DNA from: a virus
Length of the DNA: 61,326 bases
Strand: one strand, 5' to 3'
Virus record (IMG/VR): IMGVR_UViG_3300026038_000006
Span: 1-61,326 of that record
A program made the translations under genes and the position numbers. Below the pieces are notes generated by a model. It did not search any database, was not told the origin of the DNA, and worked only from the letters and a program-made list of their open reading frames with translations. Each line of letters starts with the position of its first letter. Position 1 is the first letter of the stretch. Shown one piece after another: positions 49,793 to 57,711 of the stretch.

Positions 49793-50690
49793 AATCTTCC
49801 GACCGTCGCATCATCTCCGACTTCATCGGGATTTCCAATTTCTTGACCAACAGCGGAATCATTCCACGTTGCGATTCAGGCAGAACGTGGTAGTTGTAGT
49901 GGAGTGGGCACGGTGGCAATTCATCATCACCTGTCAAACGGCGGCGACACTCTTCCATGAACACACACGAGTTGAATTTATCCCCTCGGATGCAAGGCGG
50001 CGTCACCAATTCGCGAAACACAGGGTGAACCTTGTTGGCCAACTCATCCACCATCCCGGTAATGATCGGCCCCCACGTTCCAAGTTGCAGTATCCAGCAA
50101 CCTCTCTTTTCCATGATGTGCTGGAGAGCGCCTATGTTAAGCTTCCAGCTGATCCGATGTTGCGCGCCGAGTGGGATAACCTCTCTGGCGTCTTCCATCG
50201 GCACACCCATGTCAATCAGATTATTGTACGCAGCCTCGATGTCACACATGATGTCGCAAAAAACAGCTTTAGCTTCCGGGTGAGCATCCAATGATTTTGG
50301 CATCCTGTATGCGCCGTTGCTGAAGAAACTTCCCATATTCTGGATGCGCATGGATTGTGACCACCAGCTTGAATCAGCCAGGTTCGGTATTACGTCCACC
50401 CCTAAACGTTCGCCGCCTACTTTCACCCCGATGCGGTGGCGAACGGCCTGCTCACGCCAAGACACAGAAACGTTCTCCATAACAAACACGAAATCCAGGT
50501 GTTCTCCAACAGGGATTCGTTGTGCTATTACCGCTTTGAATAGCTCTTCGACCTCAGACGGCGGGACATTTTCTTTCACCTCATCCGGTGTCATCAACGG
50601 TTTTTCGTTCTTCGACTGCCACCATACAGAGTACACAGTTTCCAACGGGTCTTTCGTCCAAGTCAGCAATGTGACTTTCGGCTCAGCCAT
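49743..50690 (-). CDS. thyX: ThyX-family (flavin-dependent thymidylate synthase-like) enzyme, divergent
   Basis: 315 aa; start overlaps the aminotransferase stop. RHR at residues 84-86 starts the ThyX motif, but the canonical RHRxxSxNxxSxR is altered: RHRIGVKVGG, then about 15 inserted residues, then SSWWSQSMRI. The second half (SWKLNIGALQHIMEKR, LGTWGPIITGMVDELANKVHP) matches the ThyX C-terminal helices. It should methylate or otherwise modify dUMP using flavin and folate, but the motif change leaves the product open. Confidence 0.85.
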   Translation of the reverse strand: MAEPKVTLLTWTKDPLETVYSVWWQSKNEKPLMTPDEVKENVPPSEVEELFKAVIAQRIPVGEHLDFVFVMENVSVSWREQAVRHRIGVKVGGERLGVDVIPNLADSSWWSQSMRIQNMGSFFSNGAYRMPKSLDAHPEAKAVFCDIMCDIEAAYNNLIDMGVPMEDAREVIPLGAQHRISWKLNIGALQHIMEKRGCWILQLGTWGPIITGMVDELANKVHPVFRELVTPPCIRGDKFNSCVFMEECRRRLTGDDELPPCPLHYNYHVLPESQRGMIPLLVKKLEIPMKSEMMRRSEDYANFWGRDPFTGEKIV

Positions 50691-51849
50691 TGATCAGCTC
50701 CTTGTAGGATTCATCCAATATGGTCAATCCCTTGATGATGTCTTCTTTTTCGATGTTCAGCGGCGGGCTGATTTTTACAGCCCCAGGCCCCTTTCTAAAG
50801 GCCCCGATGAGCAACTGATTTTCTAAGCAGCGGGCCGCGAATTCAGATGTGTCAATGTCGATATCAAATCCAATCAGCATTCCTGGGCCGCGAATGTTCT
50901 TTGCCCATCCGAATCGTTGCAATGTTTCTTTTATGAACTCGCCCTTTCGATTCACAGACTCCAGATTTCCAGGACGTTCCAACCAGTCCAACATCCCATT
51001 CACGAAGGCACAAGACAACGGATTCCCGCCGAATGTGCTGAAATGCGTTCCTGGCGTGAACACTTCGGCGATGTCAGCCGACGCCAACATGGCACCTACA
51101 GGGGCACCCATCCCAATGCCCTTCGCCAACGTCATAATGTCTGGCTTCACGCCGCATCGTTGCGCGTACGTCATCATGCCGGTGCGCCCCGAGCCTGTTT
51201 GCACCTCATCAAAGATCAGTAGAATCCCGTTGTTGTCACAGAATTCTCTGAGATCTTTCAACCAACCATCCGGGTACTCTCGAATGTCGTTGTTGCCGAA
51301 GCAGGGGGCGAGAATGATGGCGCAAGTTTCGGGGTCTGTGATTTCCCATGCTTCTTTGAAGTGAAACACCCCGTCCAACATCTTGCCGAAACCTTCGTAG
51401 TGATATGGCGCGCCGTCACCGGCGGACAACGCCCCGTATGTCCGCCCATGGAATCCGCCGACATAACTGTAGATGTGATCAGCGCCACAGCCTTTCTTGT
51501 ACGACCAAAGCCGCGCCAGTTTGATTGCCGCCTCAACTGATTCTGCTCCGCTATTGCAAAAGAACACGCGATCCATTTGCGTCATTTCACAAAGGCGCCG
51601 TGCCGCTCGGTCTCGCTCATCGAAGCCAAATATGTTCGGCGCGTGAGCAGGCAAATGATACATCCTGGAAATGACATCCTGTTGTTCTTTCCCGCCGTAA
51701 CCAAGGCTGGACGTTCCGACATCACAGAAAAAGTCCAGATAATCTGTCTTTGTTTCTCCATCATGATAAACATACAGCCAAGGGCCATTCCCGCTGCTAA
51801 ACGTTACCGGCCTGTACTCAACTGTTCCCATCAAATGTGGGTGTCCCAT
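50683..51849 (-). CDS. Class III PLP-dependent aminotransferase
   Basis: 388 aa from the ATG at 51849 (GGGAGAAG upstream). FFCNSGAESVEAAIKLAR, GGFHGRTYGALS, IFDEVQTGSGRTG and the PLP Lys in TLAKGIGMGAPVGAML match acetylornithine/ornithine-type class III transaminases. Phages rarely carry these. It is translationally linked to a MazG/HAD fusion upstream and ThyX downstream, pointing to base modification or amine handling rather than arginine synthesis. Substrate unknown. Confidence 0.92.
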   Translation of the reverse strand: MGHPHLMGTVEYRPVTFSSGNGPWLYVYHDGETKTDYLDFFCDVGTSSLGYGGKEQQDVISRMYHLPAHAPNIFGFDERDRAARRLCEMTQMDRVFFCNSGAESVEAAIKLARLWSYKKGCGADHIYSYVGGFHGRTYGALSAGDGAPYHYEGFGKMLDGVFHFKEAWEITDPETCAIILAPCFGNNDIREYPDGWLKDLREFCDNNGILLIFDEVQTGSGRTGMMTYAQRCGVKPDIMTLAKGIGMGAPVGAMLASADIAEVFTPGTHFSTFGGNPLSCAFVNGMLDWLERPGNLESVNRKGEFIKETLQRFGWAKNIRGPGMLIGFDIDIDTSEFAARCLENQLLIGAFRKGPGAVKISPPLNIEKEDIIKGLTILDESYKELING

Positions 51850-52765
51850 ATTCACTTCTCCCATCTTGTGTTGCATTGATGTACTCGACGATTTCACCCC
51901 AGCCTTGAACTCGCTGAATCAAAGGGTGAGGCGCCAATTCGCTTTTGCCAGAAGTCAGAAACAACACTTGCACACCAATGCTAGCGACCTCGATGGCGTG
52001 TTTACTCCTATCTTCAACGAAACACAGAGGGCGCGCCGGAAAGATGTGATCCACCACGGCTTCTGCCTTGTCCTTCTGAAACAAAATCAAATCATATTGT
52101 ATGTCGTGTTTCTGAAGCCACTGGATTGTATCAGCGTACACTCTTTTGTATTGCCAGTCTGGCCTGGCTGTGATGATGGCCAGTTTGTATCCTGCTTCAC
52201 GTATCTTCTTGGTTGCTTCGATTGCTCCAGGTATCGGCGGCAAATTCAAAAACCCGCCGCATCTGTAAAACTCCTCTTTCAATTTTTCGAGCATCGCCAA
52301 TGTGGCATCATTCATCGGAGCGTTCCCGCGCTGTCGATCCATTTCGTCCTGCCACGAAGATAGGTCTGCAATGCAACCATCCAGATCACTCACAATCAGC
52401 TTGGTGTGGCGCTCCAGTTCCACCCGTTCGCAACGCGCCTTGTCATCAACAACGTCGCTTTTTCGCATGAAAGTGTTGAACATCTCTTCAGACGAGACGC
52501 CATATAATTGCGCAATCGCTATCAGATATTTCAGCACATCAACCGAAGCTTCGCAGACATTGATCTTGTCCACAGGCCTGTCTTTCAAAAGGTGTGCCTT
52601 GAATCGAGCCACAGCCCTCGAAAGCTCCCCCGCCTCTTCAAGCAATCCCAGCGTCAAATCCTTCGCAACACCAGCCTTCACGATTGGTGACATCGCTTTG
52701 GGGTCGAGGTTGAAGTGCTCCTGTTGCTTCTTCTGCCTTTCCCACATCTCTGACCAAAGATTCAT
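51818..52765 (-). CDS. MazG-like NTP pyrophosphatase fused to HAD phosphatase
   Basis: 315 aa; ATG at 52765 (ATGA overlap). Residues 1-110 are an all-alpha NTP-PPase domain with LLEEAGELSRAV (E43, E44, E47) and EASVD (E72, D76). Residues 121-300 are a HAD phosphatase with LIVSDLDGCIAD (D127, D129), IITARPD, a Lys in FQKDKAE and CFVEDRSKHA. Both activities in one chain could turn a dNTP into a dNMP and then a nucleoside, removing a normal nucleotide from the pool. Confidence 0.85.
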   Translation of the reverse strand: MNLWSEMWERQKKQQEHFNLDPKAMSPIVKAGVAKDLTLGLLEEAGELSRAVARFKAHLLKDRPVDKINVCEASVDVLKYLIAIAQLYGVSSEEMFNTFMRKSDVVDDKARCERVELERHTKLIVSDLDGCIADLSSWQDEMDRQRGNAPMNDATLAMLEKLKEEFYRCGGFLNLPPIPGAIEATKKIREAGYKLAIITARPDWQYKRVYADTIQWLQKHDIQYDLILFQKDKAEAVVDHIFPARPLCFVEDRSKHAIEVASIGVQVLFLTSGKSELAPHPLIQRVQGWGEIVEYINATQDGRSEYGTPTFDGNS

Positions 52766-53724
52766 CCAAGCCACCTCTTGGCTAACGCTATCGAGTCTTC
52801 CAACGCTACATCGATGGTTGCCCGGCTGTCCCATTTTGCAAACCTTCCGATTGGTGCTATGTTACGCGGCCAATCAGGCTTAGTGTCCAATGAAAGCAGG
52901 TGGCCCTTTAGCCCCTCTTTCAGTTCCATCATTGCCCAACCTTCAGGCCAAAGGAAATTCAAGTCAGACTCGATTTCACCAAGATTCAATTCACCATTCG
53001 TCTCAACCGAATATCCGCCTGCCACCGGTGAAAATCGATGGACACAATTGGACGGCGTGTAGGGCGTGTAGACGTAATCCCAGCGCGCAAAGCGATCCCC
53101 GCGAACATTCACCTTTGCCACGTTGAGGGCCATAGCCATACCGTGCGGCACATACCACTTCACCAATTCCCTAATCACCCACAGCGGCAAAGTCACCACC
53201 GCGAAATCAAACAGCACCCGTTCTTTCTGGCTGGTCAGCAAATCATTTTGGTTGATCTCAACTACGGCTGCGTTGGTGATCGCTGCGCAATCTGATAGCT
53301 CATTGATCATATCCACAAAGTCACAGCGAAGGGCTTGCCTTGGCTTCGTGCTCGCCGGATCATTCATTGCTTTCTTGGAATCAGAACCCGGCTCTGATCG
53401 GCGCGTCTTCCTCCAGTGGTCATCCTGGATGCGGGCGGCTCGTTCGGGTGCCATGTCTTGGAAGCACTTTGGGTACGGCTGAACAACGTCGCTCAACAAT
53501 ATGCCACCATTCACCATGAAATTTGAGTGACACAGGCCTAGCTCATCAAACATATCCACCATTGCTTCTGTGTGGTGGATGTACTTCAAGCCGCCAGCTA
53601 GAAATTCGCCGCCGGTTGTTTTCTCTTCAAATACTCTTGTTTCTACACCGGGGATTCCGCTGAACACATACGATGCTATGAGCCCTGAGACTCCACCCCC
53701 AACTATCACAACACGTTTTCTCAT
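52762..53724 (-). CDS. FAD-dependent NAD(P)-binding oxidoreductase (amine-oxidase/UGM-like)
   Basis: 320 aa; VVIVGGGVSGLIASYVF is the dinucleotide fold, followed by RVFEEKTTGGEF and GGLKYIHHTEAMVDMFDELG, typical of amine oxidase/protoporphyrinogen oxidase/UDP-galactopyranose mutase-like flavoproteins. Later RWDYVYTPYTPSNCVHRFSP resembles the mutase-like C-terminal region. First gene of the cluster that continues into MazG-HAD, aminotransferase and ThyX. Substrate unknown. Confidence 0.85.
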   Translation of the reverse strand: MRKRVVIVGGGVSGLIASYVFSGIPGVETRVFEEKTTGGEFLAGGLKYIHHTEAMVDMFDELGLCHSNFMVNGGILLSDVVQPYPKCFQDMAPERAARIQDDHWRKTRRSEPGSDSKKAMNDPASTKPRQALRCDFVDMINELSDCAAITNAAVVEINQNDLLTSQKERVLFDFAVVTLPLWVIRELVKWYVPHGMAMALNVAKVNVRGDRFARWDYVYTPYTPSNCVHRFSPVAGGYSVETNGELNLGEIESDLNFLWPEGWAMMELKEGLKGHLLSLDTKPDWPRNIAPIGRFAKWDSRATIDVALEDSIALAKRWLG

Positions 53725-53742
53725 GGATTTGCTCGATGGATC

Positions 53743-53796
53743 GGGGCGAGCGTTGGAGAGAACCGGCCAAGGCCCAAGAATCCAATCGCTCGCCCC
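53743..53796 (-). promoter_or_regulatory. Large stem-loop in the leader of the FAD/PLP/ThyX cluster
   Basis: On either strand GGGGCGAGCG pairs with CGCTCGCCCC (10 bp), extended beyond one bulged base by TTGGA/TCCAA (5 bp); the loop holds GGCC-AA-GGCC. No U tract follows in the transcribed direction. In the minus transcript the loop reads GGCCGGTTCTCTCC, the complement of the shared translation-start box. Candidate attenuator or RNA switch, 20 bases ahead of the FAD gene. Confidence 0.55.
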
Positions 53797-53812
53797 TGCC
53801 CGCTCTGCAGCG

Positions 53813-54682
53813 TCATTGCGCGGCGGCAGGCAAATTTATAATACCTGATTTCACCAGTCGGCCGATAGTCTCTGCGATCAAAGCAGCACGCTCTTTGTCG
53901 ACGTTGTTCACGGCTGTGATGAAATATCCGTCCAATATTCTGTATGGGGATAGCTTTTTGCACGTGGCCTTTCCTATCTGTGATTCCAGCTGTTCTAAAG
54001 TCACCGGCAACCCTATCATCAAGGTCAACGTCGCCGTTTTCAGCCTTGCTGTCACCACTGGCGTATCCCGCCCTATCCTCGTTTTGCAATACACCGTAGC
54101 GTAGCCGGAATTGTCAAACCTGTCTTTAATGTACAGCCTATCAGCAGCAATAGCTGAATTTCTAGCACTCCACTTCTGTCCATGCAAGGCCACCTCCAGA
54201 TGTTTCTTGAAATGGCCGAACAACAACTTGCACTCTTCTCGTCGAGCTTTCGCACGTGCTATTACTGCCCGGCGCGATTTCACTCTTGCCTCAACACAAG
54301 GCCGCTTCCCCTTCTTCGGGCCAGGTTTCCCTCTGGTTGGCGCGGGTGCTTGTATTTTCTTCTTTGGTGCACCGCCCTTGTTTGGTCTGGTGATGCGTCC
54401 GTTGATTACGCCATAATTGGCAATGGTTTTATCGAGCGTGTTTGCGAATATCTCGTTGCTCATCTTTGGCACGGCTGCTGTCATCTCTACACCATTTTCT
54501 TTCACAATTTGCAAGGCAACAAAGTGATCCGGTTCTTTCCCCCGCTCACCACACCACAACCGAAGTGCTATGCATCTATCGCGACACCAACACGGCACAC
54601 CATCTTCGGTATCCTTCGATTTCGACGGATCTCCATTGCACACATCATTCTTCGGCTCATACTGCCCGACGCAATGTGGCAT
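53813..54682 (-). CDS. Unknown protein with Cys-rich N-terminus and basic linker
   Basis: 289 aa from the ATG at 54682 (AGGAAAATACGG upstream, overlapping the sigma-like gene by 26 bases). N-terminal region has PCWCRDRCIALRLWC and more Cys/His, perhaps a metal site; the middle is Lys/Arg/Pro-rich (KGGAPKKKIQAPAPTRGKPG, AT-hook-like); the C-terminal 110 residues (LTLMIGLPVTLEQLESQIGK and on) look globular. No family recognised. Confidence 0.6.
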   Translation of the reverse strand: MPHCVGQYEPKNDVCNGDPSKSKDTEDGVPCWCRDRCIALRLWCGERGKEPDHFVALQIVKENGVEMTAAVPKMSNEIFANTLDKTIANYGVINGRITRPNKGGAPKKKIQAPAPTRGKPGPKKGKRPCVEARVKSRRAVIARAKARREECKLLFGHFKKHLEVALHGQKWSARNSAIAADRLYIKDRFDNSGYATVYCKTRIGRDTPVVTARLKTATLTLMIGLPVTLEQLESQIGKATCKKLSPYRILDGYFITAVNNVDKERAALIAETIGRLVKSGIINLPAAAQ

Positions 54683-55841
54683 CCGTATTTTCCTGGCCAC
54701 CGTACACCTCCGACAATCTTCTGGACAACTGTTGATACCATTCAACCGGCAGTTTATCTCTCGCCCCGCCCAATTCAAGGCTGAATACGTCGCCAGTCAA
54801 CAAATTCAAACGACCTTCAATCACAGCGGTAACAAATTCACCGCCGCGTTTCAGGACCAACACCGCCCCCCACGTGTGGCGCTCAATCCTCCGCATCCAA
54901 TAATTTGTGCAACCCCGATGCGATGCGCTCTGTATTTCTATGTGCGGCTCTTCGTCACGCAAATTCCGCACAGTCATCACGGAACGAACGAAACTTGCGC
55001 TGAAGTGCGTTCCTCGATTCACTTGTATTGCTGGAAGGCCACGCTTTTCCATCGCCTCCAAGACATTGGGCGCTTCAACTTCTTCTTGTTTCACCAATTT
55101 GGAGAACAGCATGCGAATTTTGTTGATGGACCAATCAATCATATTCTTGTTGATGTTGAGATAATTGGCAACCAAAATATTGGACAATGAATTTACGTCG
55201 CCGCCGGCCGCGTCCACTGCTGCTAAGCACCCATCGTGCTTTAGCGGTTCGCCCGTCTGTTTCCTTTGCTCCTCTCTGATTATGATGCGTCGGATCTCTT
55301 CTGGTTCCAGAAATTCGCACGACGTTTCAAGCATCGACTTGAACACATCAAGATCTCGCCCGGTCAACATCTCCATCATTTTCATTTTGATTCGAATGCA
55401 TGAGCTCAATCGCTCCATCTCGATGATGCGCGCCTCGGGGCTGAGATCGCCTTCAACAGGTTCGTACGTCAACATTTCATCAAGACTAATCGGGACACGC
55501 GGCGCAACACCCCAATTCCCTTCGCCGTCTTGTATGTGTGCCCGAGGAGTGCGACGTTGAGCCAACGCCTCGTACAACATCATAGCATATGTGTTGCGTA
55601 ATGTCTTGGACACGTAGCGTTTCAAATCAAACGAACACTTGTTAGCATCATACCGAGTCAAACAAGACAACAAAGCAAGACGCCCCTCTTGTATTGCATC
55701 TTCCACGTCGATCCCGGGTATGGCATGGCGCATTTGTTGTGCTCGACGTTTAATCAATGGCAGCAAATTTTTCTCCAAATCAGGATACATCTCACGAACG
55801 TGCGATGGCACTGTGTAGCCGTCTTTGAAGTTCACTGCCAT
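54657..55841 (-). CDS. Sigma-70-like phage sigma factor with extra C-terminal domain
   Basis: 394 aa. Residues 20-110 (IPGIDVEDAIQEGRLALLSC, LTRYDANKCSFDLKRYVSKT, LRNTYAMMLYEAL) match sigma region 2. A possible region 4 lies near residues 220-260 (LVANYLNINKNMIDWSINKI). The last 110 residues, with Trp/Arg-rich GCTNYWMRRIERHTWGAVLV, are not part of sigma-70. It probably redirects host RNA polymerase to phage genes. ATG at 55841 overlaps the upstream stop. Confidence 0.75.
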   Translation of the reverse strand: MAVNFKDGYTVPSHVREMYPDLEKNLLPLIKRRAQQMRHAIPGIDVEDAIQEGRLALLSCLTRYDANKCSFDLKRYVSKTLRNTYAMMLYEALAQRRTPRAHIQDGEGNWGVAPRVPISLDEMLTYEPVEGDLSPEARIIEMERLSSCIRIKMKMMEMLTGRDLDVFKSMLETSCEFLEPEEIRRIIIREEQRKQTGEPLKHDGCLAAVDAAGGDVNSLSNILVANYLNINKNMIDWSINKIRMLFSKLVKQEEVEAPNVLEAMEKRGLPAIQVNRGTHFSASFVRSVMTVRNLRDEEPHIEIQSASHRGCTNYWMRRIERHTWGAVLVLKRGGEFVTAVIEGRLNLLTGDVFSLELGGARDKLPVEWYQQLSRRLSEVYGGQENTDATLRRAV

Positions 55842-57622
55842 CACACACTCCTATTCGTCGACAGGAGTCGATCGCGCATCAGTTTGTACACATCGACTGC
55901 CAATGTTTTGATGTCCTTGACTACGATACAACTGCTGTTGAACTTCTTGGTATAGAACTGTTCGACGTGATCAGAGCATGCACCTATTCCAAACATCTCA
56001 ATCCCCCATGATGCTGCCTGCTGGATGGCCTCGACTAAGTGTCCATTTAGCCTTTCGTGCGATGCATCTCTGGTGGCCGGGCAACCGTCTGAAAGAACGA
56101 ACATGATTTTGCGCGATTCTTCACGTTGGATCAATCGCTTCGCAGCGTACAGAAGCGCCTCGCCGTCGTCATTGTCTAAAGAGCCGGCAATGTCAGACAT
56201 CCGTTGCTTTACTGTTCTGTGCTTTTGATCGAACGATTTGAACTCATGGTATAACATCGGAGAATACCGAGAATACACATCACTTATTTCCTCTTTTCCA
56301 ACGCATCGTTCTGGTGTATCAGTTTCAAATCCAATCACTTCAAAAGGTATTTGGAGCGCTTCAAAGGTTTCTGCCAACGCAATGGCCATCAATTTGGCTT
56401 GGTGTGCTGGGTGTCCTGGGCAATGCCCGCTGCCCATTGAACCAGACATGTCAATCAGCACAGTGATTGCTGTGTCCAGCTTCTCACCTTCAATTTCAAC
56501 CTTGAACACATTGGTGTTTCCTGAAGCAATTGTTCCCAGACGTCTAGTGTCCAATTTACCGTGACGACGCCCCGACAATTCAACCGATGGTTGCCTGGAA
56601 CGAATGAGCGAAAGAAGTTTTCCGCGAAGGCCTGTTATCTGATCAGAAACGATATCGCGACAGCGGTTGTAATCAACTATGTCACCTAATGGTTTGATGA
56701 CTTTGTCTCTCGCTACGGCTGCAGGGTGCGGGATGTAACGGTTGTTGAGATCGATGTCCCTTCGCACCATCTCCTTGATTCGCTCTTTTGTTTCATCTTT
56801 GATGTCTGCTGTATCCGATTCGCCTAATGCCCCTTCTGCAACTTCGATTTTTATCAACTCGCCGTCGTCTTGTTTCTGTGTTTCCGATTCCAACCCGCCA
56901 GCCTTTGATTTCCCTTGTTCATCGCCACCTTCGCTCGGCTTCGAGGCTGAAAGATCTTCAGAGTCTTCTTTTTCTTCTGCTTCGAGTTTTTGTTTCTGCT
57001 CTTCAGCGAATTTTTCGATCTTCTTCACCACGCTGACCGCTAATTGGTGTGTTTCTTGCCCCCATGATGTTGAATTCGATGCGGCAATTTCATCCGACAC
57101 AACAGCTAGGTATTTGTTGTATTCGCTCGGGATCCACGAAACATCATCGCCTTGCGCTGTTGCTATAATGGCGCAGACGAACGTGTGCCAAAAATTCGCA
57201 TTTACCAATCCGCCTTCGGCGGCATATTTATCTTTGAATCGCTGTATTTCGTGCCGACTTGCAGCAGCGAGATTCTCAGCCACCCCAATGAACTGCTGTG
57301 ATTCAGAACGCTCAATCCTGATGTCCTCGAAAGCATTAAACACCAATCGTTCTTTGTCGCTTTTCGCTGATTTCAATATTTCTAACGGGGATTTGCGACC
57401 AGCATCTTTGTGTCGACGTTCTTCTTTCACATGGCCCACTTCATGGTCCAATAGGCCGTGTAACACATTCGCACTCGCCTCGTCAAAGTGATCTGAATTG
57501 AATGGGATCAGAATGTTTTCGCCATCAGTCAAACACTCGGCGCCAGAGGGGATCACCTTGATCTGGTGATTCCTCGCCATGGCGCGGGCGATGGCTTCAA
57601 AGTGTCCTGTTTTTCTGATCAT
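55841..57622 (-). CDS. CobT-like VWA-domain protein
   Basis: 593 aa; ATG at 57622 behind GAGGACCGGCC. N-terminus has LLDHEVGHVKEE (H60, E61, H64), an HExxH motif, as in some CobT/VWA proteins; an acidic low-complexity segment follows (215-260); the VWA domain has the MIDAS TVLIDMSGSMGSG (about 385-398) and VLSDGCPATRD. It is the metal-binding partner of the MoxR/CobS-like ATPase encoded immediately upstream. The pair occurs in several large phages with unclear function. Confidence 0.9.
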   Translation of the reverse strand: MIRKTGHFEAIARAMARNHQIKVIPSGAECLTDGENILIPFNSDHFDEASANVLHGLLDHEVGHVKEERRHKDAGRKSPLEILKSAKSDKERLVFNAFEDIRIERSESQQFIGVAENLAAASRHEIQRFKDKYAAEGGLVNANFWHTFVCAIIATAQGDDVSWIPSEYNKYLAVVSDEIAASNSTSWGQETHQLAVSVVKKIEKFAEEQKQKLEAEEKEDSEDLSASKPSEGGDEQGKSKAGGLESETQKQDDGELIKIEVAEGALGESDTADIKDETKERIKEMVRRDIDLNNRYIPHPAAVARDKVIKPLGDIVDYNRCRDIVSDQITGLRGKLLSLIRSRQPSVELSGRRHGKLDTRRLGTIASGNTNVFKVEIEGEKLDTAITVLIDMSGSMGSGHCPGHPAHQAKLMAIALAETFEALQIPFEVIGFETDTPERCVGKEEISDVYSRYSPMLYHEFKSFDQKHRTVKQRMSDIAGSLDNDDGEALLYAAKRLIQREESRKIMFVLSDGCPATRDASHERLNGHLVEAIQQAASWGIEMFGIGACSDHVEQFYTKKFNSSCIVVKDIKTLAVDVYKLMRDRLLSTNRSV

Positions 57623-57645
57623 GGCCGGTCCTCATCATGCGGCGA

Positions 57646-57675
57646 CTCTAACCGAGCGACACCGCATAAGTCAAT
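57646..57675 (-). promoter_or_regulatory. Candidate promoter before the CobT-like gene
   Basis: Minus strand TTGACT, 18 bases, TAGAGT. The -35 is the same hexamer as in sites 1, 2 and 4, but the spacer palindrome is absent; instead ATGCGG (57663-57668) and CCGCAT (57638-57643) form an inverted repeat around the -10. Confidence 0.5.
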
Positions 57676-57711
57676 AGAAAAGTTGCCACAAAGGCAAAAC
57701 CTATTGGTTTA

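Noticed and set aside
50683-51849. Aminotransferase as arginine biosynthesis gene picked up by chance
   Set aside because: Not impossible, but it overlaps genes of nucleotide metabolism on both sides and no other arginine gene is present, so a pathway role tied to its neighbours is more likely.
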